64,000 nucleotides of DNA from a bacterium D16-34 (GCA_003612515.1 RAZB01000001.1:434001-498000), one strand, 5' to 3'; shown: positions 26,927-35,518, counted from the stretch's first letter. Notes: generated by a model not told the origin, from the sequence alone. A program made the numbers and translations.

Positions 26927-27313
26927 AACTCGTAAGTTGTGGAAAACCACAACGGATTGTTATAAAACAAACAGTCTTAATCTCTAAATTGAGTCTTTTT
27001 AAGTACAATTTAAGCCGATTCTTGTTTGACATGGGGTTCTGTGGATTTTAAAAAACTTTAACTATTTTAGTGAATTGATTTTGTTCTAAAAAGCCTGATC
27101 AAATAGCAAAAATAGAATTATCAAATTACTCTGACCTGGTAAAATGTAAGATAAGTTGACCTCAAAAAAATACTTGACTTACCTCTTAAAAAAGGGTTTT
27201 CCACACTCTTCCTTGAATGATTCTAAAGTTATCAACATTTCCAACATTTTTAAGAAAAGTAAGTTTGCAAAAATCGAACAAAACAAAGTTTTACTGTTAG
27301 AGAGTTGTAGTGA

Positions 27314-27365
27314 GATTACCTTATACCTATCCTTTTGAAACTTTTTATCAAAATACAAGGTAATC
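27314..27365. repeat. 9-bp inverted repeat before the rpmH promoter
   Basis: GATTACCTT (27314-27322) and AAGGTAATC (27357-27365) are perfect inverted copies 34 bases apart. They end one base before the -35 box of rpmH, so they could be an operator or an origin structure. Confidence 0.4.
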
Positions 27366-27366
27366 A

Positions 27367-27394
27367 TTGACTTTTAAAGTGATATAGCTATACT
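27367..27394 (+). promoter_or_regulatory. promoter of the rpmH operon
   Basis: TTGACT (27367-27372) and TATACT (27389-27394) are spaced by 16 bases, about 36 bases before the rpmH start, with AAAGGGA as ribosome site. It should drive rpmH, rnpA, yidD and yidC. Confidence 0.65.
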
Positions 27395-27430
27395 TCTTAA
27401 GTTGCTATGTAAAAAATGAAAGGGACTAAC

Positions 27431-27565
27431 ATGAAGCGCACTTACCAACCAAATACTCGTAAACGCGCCAAATGCCATGGTTTCCGCGCTCGTATGGCTA
27501 CGAAAGGCGGACGTAAGGTATTGGCCGCGCGCCGCGCAAAAGGCCGCAAGCGTCTTTGCGTCTAA
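27431..27565 (+). CDS. rpmH: 50S ribosomal protein L34
   Basis: A 44-residue, very basic protein: [20 protein letters not shown] and ending G-R-K-R-L-C-V. Most L34 proteins end L-T/S-V/A, so the Cys is a small oddity. The gene is the usual first gene to the side of the origin opposite dnaA and is followed after 12 bases by rnpA. Confidence 0.96.
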   Translation: MKRTYQPNTRKRAKCHGFRARMATKGGRKVLAARRAKGRKRLCV

Positions 27566-27577
27566 GGTGAGATTTGA

Positions 27578-27946
27578 TTGGAAACAATCAAATCAAAAGA
27601 AGAGATAGCTAATCTCTTTTCTTCTGGCAAGCGTCTAAGAACACCATATTTAACATTAATAATGTTGCCAAAAAAAGAGCACGACCTTAATGGTCGTGTT
27701 GCTTTTATTGCGGGTAAGAAGAACGGAAACGCAGTTTGGCGAAATAAAGCAAAACGACGGATGCGCGCAATTTGTCAAGATCTTAAAGGACCTTGGAGTG
27801 CGTATAACATAGTATTTCTTGCAAAATCAAATATTTGTGAGGTTTCTTATAGTAAAGTGCTTACTGCAAGTGAGAAAGCACTTTTTAATGCTGGAATAAT
27901 AAAGGATAGATTATATGAGGGAGAAGTTTCAAAAACTACTAACTAG
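27578..27946 (+). CDS. rnpA: ribonuclease P protein component
   Basis: A 122-residue protein subunit of RNase P, which matures tRNA 5' ends. The RNP signature is present as [13 protein letters not shown]. The start is a TTG at 27578, six bases after AGGTGAG; no ATG fits the conserved N-terminus. It overlaps yidD by 32 bases. Confidence 0.93.
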   Translation: METIKSKEEIANLFSSGKRLRTPYLTLIMLPKKEHDLNGRVAFIAGKKNGNAVWRNKAKRRMRAICQDLKGPWSAYNIVFLAKSNICEVSYSKVLTASEKALFNAGIIKDRLYEGEVSKTTN

Positions 27947-28148
27947 TATAGCTATCTTTTTAATTAGGTTTTACCAAAGTGCTATCTCTCCTTTATTTCC
28001 TGCCTGCTGCAGATTCACCCCTACCTGTTCTGAGTATGGGATGATAGCTTTTCGTCGGTATGGATTTAAAAAAGGATTTGTTTTAACCGCCAAGCGCATT
28101 TTAAAATGTCGCCCAGGCGGACCGCATGGATATGATCCTGTTCCATAA
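27915..28148 (+). CDS. yidD: membrane protein insertion efficiency factor YidD
   Basis: A 77-residue YidD protein with the conserved F-Y-Q-x-x-I-S-P, C-R-F-x-P-T-C-S-E-Y and R-I-L-K-C-R-P-x-G segments. It is found with rnpA and yidC in many genomes and helps membrane-protein insertion. The start overlaps rnpA. Confidence 0.94.
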   Translation: MREKFQKLLTSIAIFLIRFYQSAISPLFPACCRFTPTCSEYGMIAFRRYGFKKGFVLTAKRILKCRPGGPHGYDPVP

Positions 28149-28192
28149 TTGTTATTATGGAACAGGTGCTCTTATAGAAGGGATATAAGTAA

Positions 28193-28975
28193 ATGTGGGA
28201 GTATTTTAAAGACTTGATTTTTGGCATAATCGAGTTTTTCTACAATATGTGTGGCGACTGGGGCTTGGCAATTATTATCGTCACAATTATTTTCCGTATA
28301 CTTATCTCCCCATTAATGCATAAGCAGACAAAGTCTTCTTATCAAATGCAAAAAGTTCAACCTCTTATCCAAGAGATACAACGCAAGTATTCAAATGATC
28401 CAACGCGCATGCAGCAAGAAATGCAGAAGCTCTATGCTGAGGTGAAATTCAATCCACTTGCTGGATGTTTACCTATGCTGCTTCAGATGCCTATCTTTAT
28501 TGCTTTGTTTCAAGTATTACGTGAAATGGCAGACCGTGTAGGTAATACTACCTATGAGTTTTACAATATTGTTCCGAACTTAGTTATGTCTCCTTCTGAG
28601 GCATTTGGTTATGGAATTGGAACATTTGTTCCTTATTTGGTTTTGATGCTCATTTTTGCCGGAGCAACATTCTTACCAATGATTCTCATGCAGCGTGGGC
28701 AAAAAGATAATCCACAACGTAATCAAACCCTTATTATGTCAGGTGTGATGTCTCTCTTTATGTTGTGGATTAGTTGGAGCTCACCTGCAGGTGTATTGTT
28801 GTTCTGGGGTACATCTTCGTTAATTGCAATTGCTCAACAACAGGTTTCCCTTCGTTTAATGAAGCGTCGCGACGCTGAGAAAGAAGAAATAATTGAAGTT
28901 AAACCAATTGAAGTTGATGTAACAAGAAAGAATAAAAAACCTCGTCCTAAAAAGAAGAGTAACTCAAAACGTTAA
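28193..28975 (+). CDS. yidC: membrane protein insertase YidC
   Basis: A 260-residue Oxa1-family insertase with about five membrane segments and the groove Arg in F-R-I-L-I-S-P. The large periplasmic domain of Gram-negative YidC is absent, and there is no lipobox. The C-terminal tail is rich in Lys and Arg, as in insertases that dock ribosomes. It follows yidD by 44 bases. Confidence 0.94.
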   Translation: MWEYFKDLIFGIIEFFYNMCGDWGLAIIIVTIIFRILISPLMHKQTKSSYQMQKVQPLIQEIQRKYSNDPTRMQQEMQKLYAEVKFNPLAGCLPMLLQMPIFIALFQVLREMADRVGNTTYEFYNIVPNLVMSPSEAFGYGIGTFVPYLVLMLIFAGATFLPMILMQRGQKDNPQRNQTLIMSGVMSLFMLWISWSSPAGVLLFWGTSSLIAIAQQQVSLRLMKRRDAEKEEIIEVKPIEVDVTRKNKKPRPKKKSNSKR

Positions 28976-28984
28976 ACTACTTAT

Positions 28985-29012
28985 AAGGATATAATTATCT
29001 ATATCCTTTTTT
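28985..29012 (+). terminator. terminator after yidC
   Basis: Stem GGATATA/TATATCC (28987-28993 and 29000-29006) followed by TTTTTTATTTT. It separates yidC from jag. Confidence 0.8.
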
Positions 29013-29067
29013 ATTTTACTGTTCACAGCTTAATAATAAGCTGATTGGCAATAGTTAGGAGTAATTT

Positions 29068-29616
29068 ATGGTAGAGGAAATCGAGCCTCAAGAAGAGACA
29101 ATTGAGATTGACGAAACACTCAATGAGGAAGTAGTTGAAGACGAGTTAACAGATGAAGATATCGATAATATTGCTGATACCGCAATCAGTGTGCTTCAAG
29201 ATATTTTGAAATACTTTGATGTTGGTGAAGTTACCATTGATGAGTATGAGGGTGACGAAGGAGAGTTGATCTTAGATATAACTGGTGATGACCTTGCTGT
29301 TCTTATTGGTCGCCATGGTAAAACTTTAGATGCTCTTCAATTCCTTGTTTCAGCGATTACTGTTCGTACTATTGGTTTTCGCTATCCAGTAGTCATTGAT
29401 GTTGAAGGCTATAAAGGCCGTCAACGTGAGAAATTAGAATCAATCGCTCGCTCTACTGCTAATCGAGCAGTTAATCAGCAACGTAGTATTAAGATGCGTC
29501 CGATGACTCCTTATGAGCGTCGAATTATACACATCACTCTTCGTGAAGATGCGCGTGTTGAGACAGCATCTGAAGGAGAAGGTAGTGCTCGACACGTGGT
29601 TGTAATTCCAGTTTAA
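29068..29616 (+). CDS. jag: KH/R3H RNA-binding protein Jag (KhpB)
   Basis: A 182-residue RNA-binding protein. An acidic N-terminus (about residues 1-40) precedes a KH domain with V-L-I-G-R-H-G-K-T-L-D-A-L-Q, and an R3H domain with M-T-P-Y-E-R-R-I-I-H near 150. The Jag_N domain of Firmicutes homologues is missing. The ribosome site TTAGGAG is strong. Its place between yidC and rsmG is conserved. Confidence 0.92.
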   Translation: MVEEIEPQEETIEIDETLNEEVVEDELTDEDIDNIADTAISVLQDILKYFDVGEVTIDEYEGDEGELILDITGDDLAVLIGRHGKTLDALQFLVSAITVRTIGFRYPVVIDVEGYKGRQREKLESIARSTANRAVNQQRSIKMRPMTPYERRIIHITLREDARVETASEGEGSARHVVVIPV

Positions 29617-29639
29617 TTTAATCTTTATAGTATTTATAG

Positions 29640-29679
29640 AATGTCTGGATAGTACTAGTGACTATCCAGACATTTTTTT
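29640..29679 (+). terminator. terminator after jag
   Basis: A long stem, AATGTCTGGATAGT paired with ACTATCCAGACATT (29640-29653 and 29661-29674), followed by TTTTTTT. It ends about 40 bases before rsmG. Confidence 0.85.
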
Positions 29680-29717
29680 ATGATACTGATTAAATTATTA
29701 TAAGCAGAGGAATTTAT

Positions 29718-30368
29718 ATGACAGAATCAAATCAAGCGTTATTGGAACAACATCTCAATCTAGTGTTAGAAGCAAATAAAATTACTAATCTAACTCGTAT
29801 AGATTCTTTTGAAGAAGGTAAAAAATTTCATATTGAAGATTCACTCACTGGATTAAAAGAAATAAACAACGCACCTCAAGGTAGATATGCTGATATTGGT
29901 TGTGGCGCGGGTTATCCTGGAATTCCGCTCGCAATTTCAACTGGTCGAGAGACTTTGCTTGTAGATTCAGTTGGTAAAAAAATTACAGTTCTTGATGAGA
30001 TTATCAATGAGATGCAGTTGTCGAATGTTTCGACTTATCATGGAAGAATTGAAGACTTAGCAAGAGAGCAAGCAAATAGCTTCGCAGTAATTACAGCAAG
30101 GGCATTATCTCAATTATCGATTCTTATGGAATTTGCTTCCCCTCTTTTAATTAAAGGGGGATATTTGATTTGTTATAAAAGTAAATTAGAAGACACTGAG
30201 TTCAATAAAGCTGTTAGTCTCGAGAAACAGCTTGGCATGAAATTAATATCACGACGAGATTTTGAATTATATGACACACATCGTTGTATAGTAGTATTTG
30301 AAAAAGTTGCTAAGCCATCAATCAAACTACCAAGAAAAACTGGGTTTGCTCAAAAGAAACCACTTTAA
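29718..30368 (+). CDS. rsmG: 16S rRNA (guanine527-N7)-methyltransferase
   Basis: A 216-residue SAM-dependent methyltransferase. The N-terminal N-L-T motif (K-I-T-N-L-T-R-I) and the SAM loop DIGCGAGYPGIPLAI are intact. It modifies G527 in 16S rRNA; loss in other bacteria gives low-level streptomycin resistance. The ribosome site AGAGGAA precedes the ATG. Confidence 0.95.
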   Translation: MTESNQALLEQHLNLVLEANKITNLTRIDSFEEGKKFHIEDSLTGLKEINNAPQGRYADIGCGAGYPGIPLAISTGRETLLVDSVGKKITVLDEIINEMQLSNVSTYHGRIEDLAREQANSFAVITARALSQLSILMEFASPLLIKGGYLICYKSKLEDTEFNKAVSLEKQLGMKLISRRDFELYDTHRCIVVFEKVAKPSIKLPRKTGFAQKKPL

Positions 30369-30419
30369 TAATTATTGCTAGTCGGTTCACTTTAACCGGA
30401 GAACAAAGATTGTTTTTAA

Positions 30420-30435
30420 TGTTTCACGTGAAACA
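30420..30435. promoter_or_regulatory. parS site 3 (perfect), at the parAB promoter
   Basis: TGTTTCACGTGAAACA exactly. It sits where the -35 of parA would be, given the TATACT at 30448-30453, so ParB bound here could repress parAB. Confidence 0.92.
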
Positions 30436-30447
30436 TTAAAAACAAGG

Positions 30448-30453
30448 TATACT
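30448..30453 (+). promoter_or_regulatory. candidate -10 of parAB
   Basis: TATACT lies 27 bases before the parA GTG. The -35 position (about 30425-30430) is inside parS and has no TTGACA likeness, which suggests a weak or regulated promoter. Confidence 0.45.
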
Positions 30454-30480
30454 GTGCAATCAATATGAAAGGGGGTCCTT

Positions 30481-31467
30481 GTGGGATTCTTTGATGGATT
30501 AAAGCGTGAAAAACGAGATAATGAATCAATTACTCAATCTTCTCAATATATATCAGAATTAGAAACCGATAATGATACTAATAATGATTTTGAAGAAGAA
30601 ATTGAAGTAATTGAGCGTTCTGTAATACAGCAACCTATCCAAGATGTTCCAATGCCTCCTTTGAAGACATATAAAGATAAAGCTCCGGTAAAACATGTTA
30701 TCGGGCAAACAAAAATTATTGCGATTATTAATCAAAAAGGCGGTGTCGGAAAGTCGACAACTGCTGTTAATTTAGCTGCGGCGCTAGGATCACTCGGAAA
30801 GCAAGTATTATTAGTAGACCTAGATCCACAAGGTAACTCTTCTAGTGGTCTTGGTGTTATGAAGAGCCAAATCAAGAACTGCATTTATGACGTCTTATTA
30901 AACGATGTTCCTATTGAAGAGGTTATTATTCCAGATATCTGCGAAGGTGTAGATATAGTTCCAGCAACAATAAATCTTGCTGGAGCAGAGGTTGAATTAG
31001 TAACTGAGATGGCTCGAGAGAATCGATTAAAAGATGCTACTGGGTCATTACGTGGTAAATATGACTATATTCTTATCGATTGTCCTCCAGCGCTTGGTCT
31101 ATTAACTATTAATGCTTTAGTTGCTGCAGATAAATTAATAATTCCAATCCAATGTGAATTCTACGCCTTAGAGGGTGTGACAAAACTTCTTGATTCAATG
31201 AAACGTGTCAAATCACGCTTGAATCCGACATTAGATATTTATGGCGTGCTTTTAACAATGTATGACGGAAGAACTACGTTGTCTCGCCAGGTCGTTGAGG
31301 AAGTACGCAATTATTTCGGAAAGTCAGTATTTAAAACATTGATCCCAAGAACTGTGAAGTTATCAGAAGCTCCAAGTTATGGACAACCTATTATTACATA
31401 TGATCCTGCTGGAAAGGGAGCTATCGCATATATGGATCTAGCAAAGGAAGTGGTGCAACGTGGCTAA
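30481..31467 (+). CDS. parA: chromosome partitioning ATPase ParA/Soj
   Basis: A 328-residue ParA-type ATPase that moves ParB-parS complexes and can modulate DnaA. The deviant Walker A KGGVGKST is at residues 86-93, because an acidic N-terminal extension of about 70 residues precedes the usual start. D-L-D-P-Q-G-N and D-C-P-P-A-L-G-L motifs follow. The start is GTG at 30481 after AAAGGGGG. It overlaps parB by 8 bases. Confidence 0.95.
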   Translation: MGFFDGLKREKRDNESITQSSQYISELETDNDTNNDFEEEIEVIERSVIQQPIQDVPMPPLKTYKDKAPVKHVIGQTKIIAIINQKGGVGKSTTAVNLAAALGSLGKQVLLVDLDPQGNSSSGLGVMKSQIKNCIYDVLLNDVPIEEVIIPDICEGVDIVPATINLAGAEVELVTEMARENRLKDATGSLRGKYDYILIDCPPALGLLTINALVAADKLIIPIQCEFYALEGVTKLLDSMKRVKSRLNPTLDIYGVLLTMYDGRTTLSRQVVEEVRNYFGKSVFKTLIPRTVKLSEAPSYGQPIITYDPAGKGAIAYMDLAKEVVQRG

Positions 31468-32506
31468 TAATGTTAAAAAAGGTTTAGGACGCGGCTTGAA
31501 CTCACTTTTAAGTGGATCTATGGAAGAAGCAACGCCAATGGAAACCACTCCAAATAGAGTTCGTGTTGAAGTAGAAGAAAGCGCCACAATAATAGATCCT
31601 TTAGCTGCAGAAGAGGGAATTGTAGTAGAACGAGAAATAAAACAACATCCTTCTACTGCAAAAGAAGATCAAGATAAAAAAGATTTAAAAACGAATATAA
31701 GTGCTATTGAAGAGAAGAAAAACACTGATGAGGTTGATATTAAGCAGGTAGAGCCTAATCCGGATCAACCGAGAACGAACTTTGATAAAGAAGAGTTAGA
31801 GGAATTAGCCTCGTCTATTAAAAAAGATGGCCTACTTCAACCTATTTTAGTACGCCCATTAACTGATAATAAATACCAGATCATTGCTGGTGAGCGTCGT
31901 TGGCAAGCATCACAATTAGCAGGATTAAAGAAAGTACCTATCCGTATTAAAGAAGCTAATGATGACGAAGCGTTAGAACTAGCTCTTATTGAGAATATTC
32001 AACGTTCTGATTTGAATCCTATTGAAGAAGCTTATGGTTACCGCAGAATGATGGAGCGTCGAAAGATGACGCAAGCTGAAGTCGCTCAAGCGGTATCAAA
32101 AGGAAGATCTACTGTTGCAAATGCTCTTAGGCTTTTAGAATTACCTGAAGATGCGCAACAGTTACTCTTTGAAGATAAAATAACCGCAGGTCACGCACGT
32201 GCTATTTTATCTATACCTTCAAAAGAAGGACGTCAAAAACTTACTGATAAATTAGTACAAGAGAAACTTTCAGTACGCGAAGCGGAAGCAATTGCACGTT
32301 TGTTAGCTGGAAAAAAGAACACCAATACATCAACACGTGAACCAATGCCAAAGATGTTTAAAACTGTTGCTCGTAATTTAAGGGAATCTCTTCAAACTAA
32401 CGTGCGAGTTAAATCAGTTAAAGGAAAAAATAAAATCGAAATCGAATTTAAAGACGAAGATGATTTACAACGATTATTCGAATATATTACTCATAATGAG
32501 GAATAA
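31460..32506 (+). CDS. parB: chromosome partitioning protein ParB
   Basis: A 348-residue CTP-dependent clamp that loads at parS. It begins with the ParA-stimulating G-L-G-R-G-L segment, then about 75 variable acidic residues, and the N-terminal domain with Q-P-R-x-x-F, the CTP-binding GERRW and E-N-I-Q-R motifs. The helix-turn-helix (Q-A-E-V-A-Q-A-V, G-R-S-T-V-A-N) and C-terminal dimer domain follow. The start is GTG at 31460. Three perfect parS sites lie within 3.3 kb. Confidence 0.96.
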   Translation: MANNVKKGLGRGLNSLLSGSMEEATPMETTPNRVRVEVEESATIIDPLAAEEGIVVEREIKQHPSTAKEDQDKKDLKTNISAIEEKKNTDEVDIKQVEPNPDQPRTNFDKEELEELASSIKKDGLLQPILVRPLTDNKYQIIAGERRWQASQLAGLKKVPIRIKEANDDEALELALIENIQRSDLNPIEEAYGYRRMMERRKMTQAEVAQAVSKGRSTVANALRLLELPEDAQQLLFEDKITAGHARAILSIPSKEGRQKLTDKLVQEKLSVREAEAIARLLAGKKNTNTSTREPMPKMFKTVARNLRESLQTNVRVKSVKGKNKIEIEFKDEDDLQRLFEYITHNEE

Positions 32507-32511
32507 TAAAG

Positions 32512-32527
32512 TGTTTCACGTGAAACA
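32512..32527. promoter_or_regulatory. parS site 4 (perfect)
   Basis: TGTTTCACGTGAAACA five bases after the parB stop codon. Confidence 0.93.
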
Positions 32528-32537
32528 TTCTTATTAA

Positions 32538-32563
32538 AACGGGGCTCCATTGAGAGCCCCGTT
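32538..32563. terminator. bidirectional terminator between parB and rlmN
   Basis: Stem AACGGGGCTC/GAGCCCCGTT (32538-32547 and 32554-32563), flanked by A/T-rich sequence on both sides, between converging genes. Confidence 0.75.
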
Positions 32564-32564
32564 A

Positions 32565-33611
32565 CTAATTAATCGAAAGAGTATTTTTTAACTGACCACA
32601 CGCAGCTGCAATGTCACTACCTTTTGAGTGTCTTACGGTAGTTTCAATATGAGCATTGTTTAAGGTTTTAGTCCAATAACTAAGTGTTTGAGATGTACTT
32701 GGTTGGTAATCTGAGTCTGGAATTATATTCAGTGGAATAAGGTTTATATGACATAAGAGATCTTTACAAAACTCAATAAGAGCCTCTAAATGGTCTTCAT
32801 CGTCATTAATATCTTTCATCATGGCGTATTCTAATGTTACTCTCCTTCCAGTTGTATCAATATAAGAGCTTAGAGCGCGTTTTAGAGCGTCGAGAGAATA
32901 TTGTTTTACCTTTGGCATTAAGTTGTCTCTTGTAGTCTGAATCGCAGAATGTAATGAGACTGCAAGAATGTACTGTTCATTTACTTGGGAAAAAAGATTA
33001 ATTTGAGGAATAAGACCGCAAGTTGAGATGGCGATATGTCTTGCACCAATTCCAATTACTTGAGGATCATTCAATATTTCTAGTGCTTTAATAACATTGC
33101 CATAATTTAAAAATGGTTCGCCTTGACCCATTCCTACTATATTTGTAACCCGTTTATTAAAATCCTCCTGTACCAGAAGGATTTGATCGCAGATTTCACC
33201 AGGAAGTAAGTTTCTTGTAAAGCCTTCTTTACCTGTAGCGCAAAAAGAGCACTTCATTAGACAACCAACTTGTGTTGAAAAACAAACCGTTAATCTTTGA
33301 CCGTTTCTAGAAGGTATACCAACGGTTTCGATAAGATTCTCATCATCCAGCTTGATAAGATATTTTCGAGTCCCATCTTGAGATATCTGAACGTTGATAA
33401 TAGTGGAATTTGATAAAGTAAATTCGCTCTTAAGCGTTTCTCTTAAAGGCTTAGGTAGATTTGTCATTTCGTCAAAAGAAGAAACATGGTGAAGATAAAG
33501 CCATTCATATAGTTGTTTAGCTCGAAATTGAGGGATCTTCAATTCCTGTACGAGGTTTTTAAGTTCAGGATAAGAGTATGCTTTTAGTGATTCTTTTGAG
33601 TTTGTATTCAT
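32565..33611 (-). CDS. rlmN: dual-specificity RNA methyltransferase RlmN
   Basis: A radical-SAM enzyme that methylates A2503 of 23S rRNA and A37 of some tRNAs. The cluster motif C-x3-C-x2-C reads CLMKCSFC, followed by the MGQGEP(F/L) segment. The start is set at ATG 33611 (348 residues). No ribosome site precedes it, but ATTATA on the plus strand (TATAAT on the coding strand, 33618-33623) ends six bases before the ATG, so the mRNA is probably leaderless. A 15-codon upstream extension in the open frame would overlap the promoter. Confidence 0.93.
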   Translation of the reverse strand: MNTNSKESLKAYSYPELKNLVQELKIPQFRAKQLYEWLYLHHVSSFDEMTNLPKPLRETLKSEFTLSNSTIINVQISQDGTRKYLIKLDDENLIETVGIPSRNGQRLTVCFSTQVGCLMKCSFCATGKEGFTRNLLPGEICDQILLVQEDFNKRVTNIVGMGQGEPFLNYGNVIKALEILNDPQVIGIGARHIAISTCGLIPQINLFSQVNEQYILAVSLHSAIQTTRDNLMPKVKQYSLDALKRALSSYIDTTGRRVTLEYAMMKDINDDEDHLEALIEFCKDLLCHINLIPLNIIPDSDYQPSTSQTLSYWTKTLNNAHIETTVRHSKGSDIAAACGQLKNTLSIN

Positions 33612-33617
33612 AATTTG

Positions 33618-33623
33618 ATTATA
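33618..33623 (-). promoter_or_regulatory. -10 element of a leaderless rlmN transcript
   Basis: A perfect TATAAT on the minus strand lies six bases before the rlmN ATG, which places the expected transcription start on the A of the start codon. The -35 region is poor. Confidence 0.55.
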
Positions 33624-33676
33624 CCTAAAAAGTGTTTTAATGTAATAACCTGGCATTATATGAAAAATACTTCAAC

Positions 33677-33692
33677 TGTTTCACGTGAAACA
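33677..33692. promoter_or_regulatory. parS site 5 (perfect)
   Basis: TGTTTCACGTGAAACA, extended to the 20-base palindrome ACTGTTTCACGTGAAACAGT, between the divergent rlmN and ddl genes. Confidence 0.93.
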
Positions 33693-33774
33693 GTTTATTT
33701 GGTTTGTAGCCTGCCGTATAATTGAACGACTTCTTATTTGACTATACTAAACCAGTCTAGGAGGTTTATTAAGT

Positions 33775-34713
33775 ATGAAAATAACACCTTCGCAAACACG
33801 TGTTGCATTACTCGCTGGAGGACGTAGTGGTGAGCGCCAGATATCACTCATGTCAGGAAGAGGCGCAAAAGAAGCGCTCGTTGAGGCTGGTTTTAATGTT
33901 ACAGAACTAGATCCTGCTAATAAAGAAGACTTAAAAGAATTAATTGATGGTGACTTTGATATAGCCTTCTTATGTTTACATGGCAAGTATGGCGAAGACG
34001 GCGCAATGCAAGGTTTTCTGGAAGTTATAGGCCTGCCTTATATTGGATCTAATGTTTGGTCAAGCGCATTAGCTATGGATAAAGCAAAAACAAAAGTCTT
34101 CTATAAAAACAACGATATATATACGCCTACTTCTATTACCTTAACCTCTAGTGAAGGTCTCGATTTAGACGCAATAATAAGTGAAGTCGGGGAAACTTGC
34201 GTGGTGAAACCAAGTAAAGAAGGCAGCACACTTGGCGTATATATCGTTTCTGGAAAAGAAGATCTACAACAGGCTATCCAAGACGCTTTAACCTTTGATG
34301 ATCATGTATTAGTTGAATCATATGTTAAAGGCAAAGAATTAACCGTTGCAGTTGTTGGTAATGATAAAGCTCGTGCATTACCAATTATTGAAATTATCCC
34401 AACAGGTGACTTTTATGATTTTGACTCAAAATATAAACCTGGCGGGTCAAGTCACGTTTGTCCTGCGGAAATAGATGCTGATCTGACTTCAATGATACAA
34501 GAAGCTGCTGTTAACGCTCATAATGCACTTGGGTGTAGAGGTGTTTCTCGTACTGACTTTATTTTGGATGATTCAGGAAAAGCATGGGCTCTAGAAACAA
34601 ACACCTTACCCGGTATGACTGCTACATCGTTGTTACCAGATGCAGCTCGAGCATCAGGACAAACGTTCTCGGAATTATGTAAAGAGCTTATTGAGCTTGC
34701 TTTAGAAGAGTAA
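33775..34713 (+). CDS. ddl: D-alanine--D-alanine ligase
   Basis: A 312-residue ATP-grasp ligase making the D-Ala-D-Ala end of peptidoglycan precursors. It shows GGRSGERQISLMSG at the N-terminus, L-H-G-K-Y-G-E-D-G, the ATP-grasp K-P-S-K-E-G-S segment and the E-T-N-T-L-P-G-M-T metal site. The omega-loop retains S-K-Y-x-P-G-G, as in D-Ala-D-Ala rather than D-Ala-D-Lac ligases. A strong AGGAGG precedes the start. Confidence 0.95.
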   Translation: MKITPSQTRVALLAGGRSGERQISLMSGRGAKEALVEAGFNVTELDPANKEDLKELIDGDFDIAFLCLHGKYGEDGAMQGFLEVIGLPYIGSNVWSSALAMDKAKTKVFYKNNDIYTPTSITLTSSEGLDLDAIISEVGETCVVKPSKEGSTLGVYIVSGKEDLQQAIQDALTFDDHVLVESYVKGKELTVAVVGNDKARALPIIEIIPTGDFYDFDSKYKPGGSSHVCPAEIDADLTSMIQEAAVNAHNALGCRGVSRTDFILDDSGKAWALETNTLPGMTATSLLPDAARASGQTFSELCKELIELALEE

Positions 34714-34743
34714 TTAAGAAGGGCGCATAAGCACCCTTCTTAA
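34714..34743. terminator. bidirectional terminator after ddl
   Basis: Stem TTAAGAAGGG/CCCTTCTTAA (34714-34723 and 34734-34743), followed on the plus strand by TTAAAAA and on the minus strand by TTACTC; it lies between converging genes. Confidence 0.75.
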
Positions 34744-35388
34744 TTAAAAACCAATACAGGATTTACCAAAGATTACGACTAACGCGACAAGTGCTAACAA
34801 AAATAGCCAACTAATAACATAGCAACCCTTGTTTCCTTTTCTCCCTTGTTCAATGACTTTCTCAGAGAGTTTAAGGTGAGACTTCATGATTACAGTGCCA
34901 GGTTTTTTAGCTGGCAGAGGAATAGTAGTCGTTGGTTGCCAGTTTCCTCCAGACTCAATAATATGCTGCACGCCTTGCTTGCCGATTTCTAAATTTGGTC
35001 GTATTCCTTCACCAATACGCTTTGAAATCTTACCCAGAAAAACTGCCATTGGTTCATCAATAGACTTTTGCCACGATAGAATTGCACATTCGCCCCAGTA
35101 ATACCCAGGTTGAGGACTTTCGCTAAATGCTACAAAAGACAAGACGGCTTTAATCTTCCAATCTTTAGCTTGTAAAAGGGATAATTGCCGAGATTCCTCT
35201 TGATTAAAATAGCCAATCTCTTGGCTAAATCGATTTAATAACCATGCAGTGGTTTTATTATCTTTGTTTTTAAAGACAATATCGTAAGTGTCACCAACGA
35301 GATTATCTGCACCTAGTAAAATAGCAGCATCTTTTTTTGATGCGGTGTAAAAAGAATAATAAGTTCCGAAAAACTGATCTTGAGCCAT
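34744..35388 (-). CDS. tail-anchored membrane protein of unknown function
   Basis: A 214-residue protein starting at ATG 35388 after GGGGGT. The first 180 residues are soluble, with scattered Trp and Tyr and conserved-looking segments (F-G-T-Y-Y-S, E-I-G-Y-F). Only one membrane segment is present, at the C-terminus (W-L-F-L-L-A-L-V-A-L-V-V-I-F), followed by seven residues, so it should be anchored with its bulk in the cytosol. I do not recognise the family. It faces the DnaQ-DinG gene divergently. Confidence 0.75.
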   Translation of the reverse strand: MAQDQFFGTYYSFYTASKKDAAILLGADNLVGDTYDIVFKNKDNKTTAWLLNRFSQEIGYFNQEESRQLSLLQAKDWKIKAVLSFVAFSESPQPGYYWGECAILSWQKSIDEPMAVFLGKISKRIGEGIRPNLEIGKQGVQHIIESGGNWQPTTTIPLPAKKPGTVIMKSHLKLSEKVIEQGRKGNKGCYVISWLFLLALVALVVIFGKSCIGF

Positions 35389-35518
35389 ATAACCCCCAAA
35401 CATGTCTTAAGACTACTATAGCGTAGCAAATTGAACTTATGCAGAATTTTGGGCAGGAATCATGAGATAATTCGGAAACTGCACTAAGTATATAGAAGAG
35501 GACAAAACGTATAAAATT

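Larger units (their letters stand above)
26730..27430. other. predicted replication origin (oriC)
   Basis: A 700-base, very AT-rich non-coding region where gene direction switches (dnaA side minus, rpmH side plus). DnaA-box-like 9-mers: TTATTAACA 26872-26880 (+), TTTTCAACA 26895-26903 (-), TTTTCCACA 26938-26946 (-), AAATCCACA 27040-27048 (-), TTTTCCACA 27197-27205 (+) and TTATCAACA 27229-27237 (+). None is a perfect TTATCCACA. The palindrome TTGTGGAAAACCACAA at 26937-26952 includes one of them. The GAATAA palindromes (26737-26926) and the rpmH promoter are also inside. The A/T-rich block at 27050-27130 could be the unwinding element. Confidence 0.8.
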
